Positions 7,367-10,119 of a stretch of 10,119 nucleotides of DNA are shown one piece after another. This DNA is from an uncultured Bacilli bacterium. GTDB lineage: Bacteria > Bacillota_I > Bacilli_A > RF39 > UBA660. The stretch is taken from the NCBI GenBank assembly GCA_934096735.1, contig CAKOMS010000024.1, positions 1 to 10,119 on the forward strand, written 5' to 3'. The stretch's first letter is position 1, and each line of letters opens with the position of its first letter. The notes under the pieces were generated by a model that saw only the letters and a list, made by a program, of their open reading frames with translations, did no database searches and was not told where the DNA came from. The translations under genes and the position numbers were made by a program.

Positions 7367-7617
7367 ATTACACACCTTTCTATACAATTGATTAATTTAA
7401 CTTTAATATAATAATTACTATATTTATTATCATCAAATTCATAAATTTCTTCTATATCCAGATTATTTAATATTAATTTATTTATATGTATGTCGTTTAA
7501 ATTAAACATATTTAATATATCTTTATCCTCATTAAAACTATATATTTTATCTTTTTTTAAAATTAATATTAAATAATCTGGATATACCTCTTTTAATACA
7601 TTATATCCTTCTTTCAT
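7363..7617 (-). CDS. Small ORF, possibly MutS-I-like (MSL-type) protein
   Basis: An 84-aa protein between TR and target gene 1. Its stop overlaps the next start as ATGA, and its leader (GAAAGTGATGTAATATG) closely resembles that of target gene 1, so it is probably translated. VYPDYLILILKKDKIYSFNEDKDILNMF lines up by eye with the MutS domain I-like segment of the msl gene at 9234-9648 (NYLLIIKNEGKFYNYYGYDAYIMNILF). It lacks that family's later part and may be a shortened paralogue. This assignment is weak. It has no membrane segment, and I do not claim a function. Confidence 0.5.
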   Translation of the reverse strand: MKEGYNVLKEVYPDYLILILKKDKIYSFNEDKDILNMFNLNDIHINKLILNNLDIEEIYEFDDNKYSNYYIKVKLINCIERCVI

Positions 7618-7778
7618 ATTACATCACTTTCTAATATTAGCCCGAAAATTAAGTCCTTAGACTTAATTCAACTAATATGACTTTAAGAGTTTCCACTAAG
7701 GATAATTTATGTCCTTTTATGCTTATATTTATAAATCATTTGATAACTTATAAACTCAAAACATAAATGGTCTACAAA
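7618..7778 (-). other. Spacer downstream of TR with hairpins
   Basis: No ORF. In minus-strand RNA the segment after TR can form AAGGA-n9-TCCTT, then a perfect 9-bp hairpin AATTAAGTC-taag-GACTTAATT (7647-7668). TTTATGT just after TR can pair with ACATAAA further on. In the Bordetella phage DGR the RNA 3' of TR is the structured priming region bound by RT and Avd, so this is the equivalent position. The function is inferred from location only. Confidence 0.45.
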
Positions 7779-7868
7779 GAACTGCATTCCCATTATACGC
7801 ATTATTGTTATTCACATTCCCATTATTATTCACATTAAGCGCATTATTAGCATTGCTAGAATTCTGAA
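7779..7868 (-). repeat. DGR template repeat (TR)
   Basis: A 90-bp non-coding template, 16 bases after the end of the reverse transcriptase frame. Read in the VR frame, 15 of 29 codons are AAY (14 AAT, one AAC), interspersed with fixed GCN, GGG, GTG and TCT codons. This design lets adenine mutagenesis reach many residues without making stops. It has 34 adenines of 90. Both VRs differ from it almost only at these adenines. Homology to the VRs stops at GCAGTTC; TR then continues TTTGTAG where both targets continue GTCCAG, so the matching 3' anchor is short. Confidence 0.92.
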
Positions 7869-7884
7869 ATTTTTAAAAATTACC

Positions 7885-8933
7885 CTACAACCAATAATAA
7901 TCTATTAATTCTTTAATATATTTTTTATTAACATATTTATAACTATTTTTATAAGTCTCAATACTACTAAACATACTTTTTAAAGTAATAATATTATTTT
8001 TATATAAATATTTAGTTCTTTTTATTCCTTTTTGCACTACTAGATAATCTAACAATAGTCTTTTTATTTTTAACTGAAAACTTCTATCCTAAAAAATTAA
8101 CTCCAACACTACTTTTCATAATCATAGTTTTATCCAAATTAATTTGAAGTTTATATTCTTTATTTAATTTTTCTTCAGTTATTTTTAAACACTTTTTCAA
8201 ATAATCAATATCATTATGCATAATAACATAATCATCCATATAATTAATATATCTTAATTTCAAATTATGTCTTATAAAATGCTGTAAATTACTCAAATAA
8301 AATATTGCTAAAAATTGACTAGTCATATTACCTATAGTTAAACCTTTTTTATATTCATATTTAGGTAACTCTATATCTAACTTTTTTTCATAACTTTCTA
8401 TTACCTTATTAACATAACTATAATTTGTACTATAAACAATATTTTTAACTAAATTAAATTCTTCTTCTCCTAACTCATTTTTTATATTACTAAGTAATAT
8501 ATCCTGATCAATATTATAAAAATATTTTTTAATATCTAACTTCAAAAAATAAAAATTATTATATTTCTTAAAATATTCTATATCTTTCTTAAGATAATGA
8601 ATAGCATAACTACTACCCATACCTTTTCTAGTCGACGTATTTCTATCACTCAAATATTTTTCTAACTTGGGAAGTAAAATAAATCTAGCTACATAATGAT
8701 TAATTATTTTATCATATATATTTTGACTCATAATAACTCTAACTTTAAAGTTTATAAATCAAAAATATATTATATTTTCCTCCTTTATAATCACCTCTTT
8801 CTAAAATATTTTTTATATCTACCAAATACTCAAATTTATTCTTTTCAAATTCTAATATCTTTCTTTTATTTTTTACATTTTTTCTTATTTCTTCTTCATA
8901 TATAACTTTTAAATCTCTTAACTTAACTATCAT
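7885..8933 (-). pseudogene. DGR reverse transcriptase, disrupted
   Basis: Reconstructed, this is a 348-aa retroelement reverse transcriptase of normal DGR length. The first 62 codons end KGGKYNIFLIYKL. The next frame continues KVRVIMSQNIYDKIINHY, with motif A LDIKKYF (Asp about 133), IGNMTSQ (about 200-206, the DGR-type SQ instead of SP) and catalytic YMDD (231-234). Lesions: an extra T at about 8743-8746 shifts frame at codon 62; TAG replaces the expected Tyr codon at 8086-8084 (GVNFLG*KFSVKNKKT); and an extra A in the A5 run at 8029-8033 shifts frame again before GIKRTKYLYKNN...DYYWL. The start overlaps the avd stop as ATGA. The 215-aa middle frame keeps all catalytic residues but has no ribosome binding site and lacks the N-terminal finger and C-terminal thumb. 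A functional enzyme is unlikely. Confidence 0.88.
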
Positions 8934-9250
8934 TTTAAATTATTAATCCACCCAGTTATCATTTTATTTATTTGAATTAAATCTTCTCCAAGTAAATACA
9001 AACTCTTATCACTAATATATTTTTTACAAAATAATCTATCTAACATAAAATCTAAATATGCAATACATGATTTAATCTTTTTAAAATAATAATCTATATT
9101 ATTATTTTTTTCATAACTACATTCAAATAATAATATTAATAATTCATTACTTATTTGCTTACATTTATCCTTATAATAATAATCTCTTCTTGGAACATTT
9201 TCTAAAGAATTATCAAATCTATTCAAAAATGTTTTATAAACATTTTTCAA
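8930..9250 (-). CDS. avd: Avd, DGR accessory four-helix-bundle protein
   Basis: A 106-aa, strongly helical, basic protein. FDNSLENVPRRDYYYKDKCKQISNELLILLFECSYEK, two further amphipathic helices, and a tail DLIQINKMITGWINNLK fit the accessory variability determinant family. In known systems Avd forms a pentameric barrel that binds the reverse transcriptase and template RNA and is needed for mutagenic cDNA synthesis. It has no frameshift or internal stop, unlike both neighbours. The only usable start is TTG at 9250, inside the end of msl (17-base overlap). Its TGA overlaps the RT ATG, so the three genes were translationally coupled. Confidence 0.82.
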   Translation of the reverse strand: MKNVYKTFLNRFDNSLENVPRRDYYYKDKCKQISNELLILLFECSYEKNNNIDYYFKKIKSCIAYLDFMLDRLFCKKYISDKSLYLLGEDLIQINKMITGWINNLK

Positions 9251-9648
9251 GTATCCTAAGTATTTCTTCTAATTGTTCATCGGATGAATCTTTAATCTTT
9301 TGAACTATTAAATCTATTCTATTTTTTTTATCAATCACTAATAAAGCCTTTTCTAAATAAGAATCTTACATATTATTATTTCTAAAATCATGTATAATAG
9401 GCTCTTTATCTTTAAAAACGATTTGATATGAAATTTTATTTTGACCTAATCCACGTATAATTTTATTAATTGCATTATCTGGAAATCCTCCCTTAGATTT
9501 AGGAAGAACTTTATAACCAAACAAAATATTCATAATATAAGCATCATAACCATAATAATTATAAAATTTTCCTTCATTTTTTATTATAAGAAGATAATTT
9601 TTTATACCCTCCCCCCGGTACAGATTTTTTAAAATTTAATTTAAACAT
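9234..9648 (-). pseudogene. msl, MutS-like DGR accessory protein, disrupted
   Basis: Reconstructed, this is 137 aa. It starts MFKLNFKKSVPG, then GKFYNYYGYDAYIMNILFGYK...GFPDNAINKIIRGLGQNKISYQIVFKDKEPI, which resembles the N-terminal mismatch-recognition domain I of MutS. It ends with a charged helix SSDEQLEEILRILEK. A MutS-like accessory (MSL) is a described DGR partner type. Two lesions: one extra G in the G6 tract (9611-9616) shifts frame near codon 12, and TAA at 9368-9366 stands where a Tyr codon is expected (NNNM*DSYLEKAL). The ATG at 9648 is preceded by AAAGGA and follows the VR2 gene stop by 16 bases, so it belonged to the same operon. Neither piece is likely to work alone. Confidence 0.72.
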
Positions 9649-9664
9649 ACTTTTTCTTTCCTTT

Positions 9665-10119
9665 CTATATTTTCATTGAAATAACATATGGAGCAGCCTT
9701 ACTCCCATCCCCAGAGGATACATATATATCAGCCCATAGATATAGGACTGGACGAACTGCATGCCCATAAGACGCATTATAGGCTTCCACACGCCCGTAA
9801 TCACTCACATGAAGTGCAGCATAAGCAAGGCTAGAAAACTGAATATTTGTCCATTCATATCCTTGTCCATATAACCAATTGTTTAATGTATGGGTTGCAT
9901 TATCATAAGAAAAAAGATTTGTGCTATGTGATGCACTTGTAGCATATCCATAATCACTTAAACTCATTAGTCCTACATAATTGTATATTGTTTGAGTAGC
10001 CTTTTCTGTTCCATATATTGTACTTGCTGTTGCATCTTTTGTACTTGCTCCTGTATTCCAATATACTTTTTTTATCATACTGCCATAATAATCTGCTCCA
10101 TTTATTCCTATTTCTGTAT
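9665..10119 (-). CDS. DGR target protein 2, C-terminal part, cut by window edge
   Basis: The frame is open to the right edge, so only the last 151 codons or so are seen. It begins inside TEIGINGADYYGSMIKKVYWNTGAS and ends AVRPVLYLWADIYVSSGDGSKAAPYVISMKI. Outside the variable region it is almost identical to target 1, so it is the same C-type-lectin-like scaffold and presumably a surface-displayed binder. The variable segment is VR2. It is the promoter-proximal gene of the cassette in view, followed by msl, avd and RT. An ATG at 10078 is internal and should not be taken as the start. Confidence 0.88.
   Translation of the reverse strand, partial: TEIGINGADYYGSMIKKVYWNTGASTKDATASTIYGTEKATQTIYNYVGLMSLSDYGYATSASHSTNLFSYDNATHTLNNWLYGQGYEWTNIQFSSLAYAALHVSDYGRVEAYNASYGHAVRPVLYLWADIYVSSGDGSKAAPYVISMKI
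9686..10119 (-). repeat. Paralogous target-gene segment, copy 2
   Basis: The counterpart of 6254-6687 at a constant offset of 3432 bases, without gaps. The duplication brackets the whole TR, RT, avd and msl block, so homologous recombination between the copies could delete it and join the two target genes. Confidence 0.85.
9754..9843 (-). repeat. DGR variable region VR2
   Basis: 90 bp, gapless against TR. It differs at 20 of 34 template adenines and at 3 of 56 other bases. At the 15 AAY codons it encodes F L Y A H S D Y R E A Y N Y H. It ends exactly in GCAGTTC like TR, so its 3' boundary is better preserved than that of VR1. Confidence 0.93.

Noticed and set aside
7779..7868. The asparagine-rich frame of TR as a protein
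   Set aside because: It has no start or binding site; its AAY pattern is that of a DGR template.
8084..8731. A free-standing 215-aa reverse transcriptase
   Set aside because: The conserved RT sequence continues in other frames on both sides and no ribosome binding site precedes 8731; it is the middle of a broken gene.
7885..9648. Recoding of TAG or TAA as an amino acid to explain the stops in RT and msl
   Set aside because: TAG and TAA end several other genes here, and the separate frameshifts would remain unexplained.
1..10119. CRISPR array, tRNA, rRNA or insertion sequence
   Set aside because: No regularly spaced repeats, tRNA-like cloverleaf or transposase was seen on reading the window.

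Overview
The window is AT-rich with standard-code signals: TGG is used for Trp, TGA serves as a stop, and Shine-Dalgarno and Rho-independent terminator signals are clear. Gene content suggests an uncultured low-GC gut Bacillota, possibly a Bacilli/RF39-type lineage. That placement is inference from protein style only; no rRNA is present.

Left part (1-675): the probable 5' end of a minus-strand gene running off the left edge, divergent promoter-like elements built on an inverted TGGTATACTT, a short structured transcript ending in a terminator, about 370 bases with no recognisable gene, and a strong bidirectional terminator. Then (676-6107): a conserved-looking hypothetical gene, a very large MMPL/RND-type membrane protein fused to a long extracytoplasmic region, a divergent TetR-family regulator with a palindromic operator candidate between the two, and a small holin-like membrane protein convergent with the regulator.

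Right part (6108-10119): a diversity-generating retroelement (DGR) on the minus strand. In transcription order it reads: target gene 2 with VR2 (cut by the window edge), msl (MutS-like accessory), avd (four-helix accessory), reverse transcriptase, template repeat (TR), a small possibly MutS-I-like ORF, and target gene 1 with VR1. TR and both VRs are exactly 90 bp and align without gaps. VR1 differs from TR at 21 of 34 template adenines and 5 of 56 other bases; VR2 differs at 20 of 34 adenines and 3 of 56 other bases. This is the adenine-specific mutagenesis signature of a DGR. TR is built from AAY codons (15 of 29).

The mutagenic machinery appears to be dying. The reverse transcriptase is split by two +1 frameshifts and an in-frame TAG. 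The msl gene carries a +1 frameshift in a G6 tract and an in-frame TAA. Only avd is intact. TR also seems to have drifted: at two sites both VRs differ from TR at a non-adenine base, best explained by mutation of TR after the last retrohoming. The intact 3.8-kb ORF in the same window argues against general indel error. The best reading is a recently inactivated DGR whose diversified surface proteins persist, although a resequencing check of the homopolymer sites is needed.
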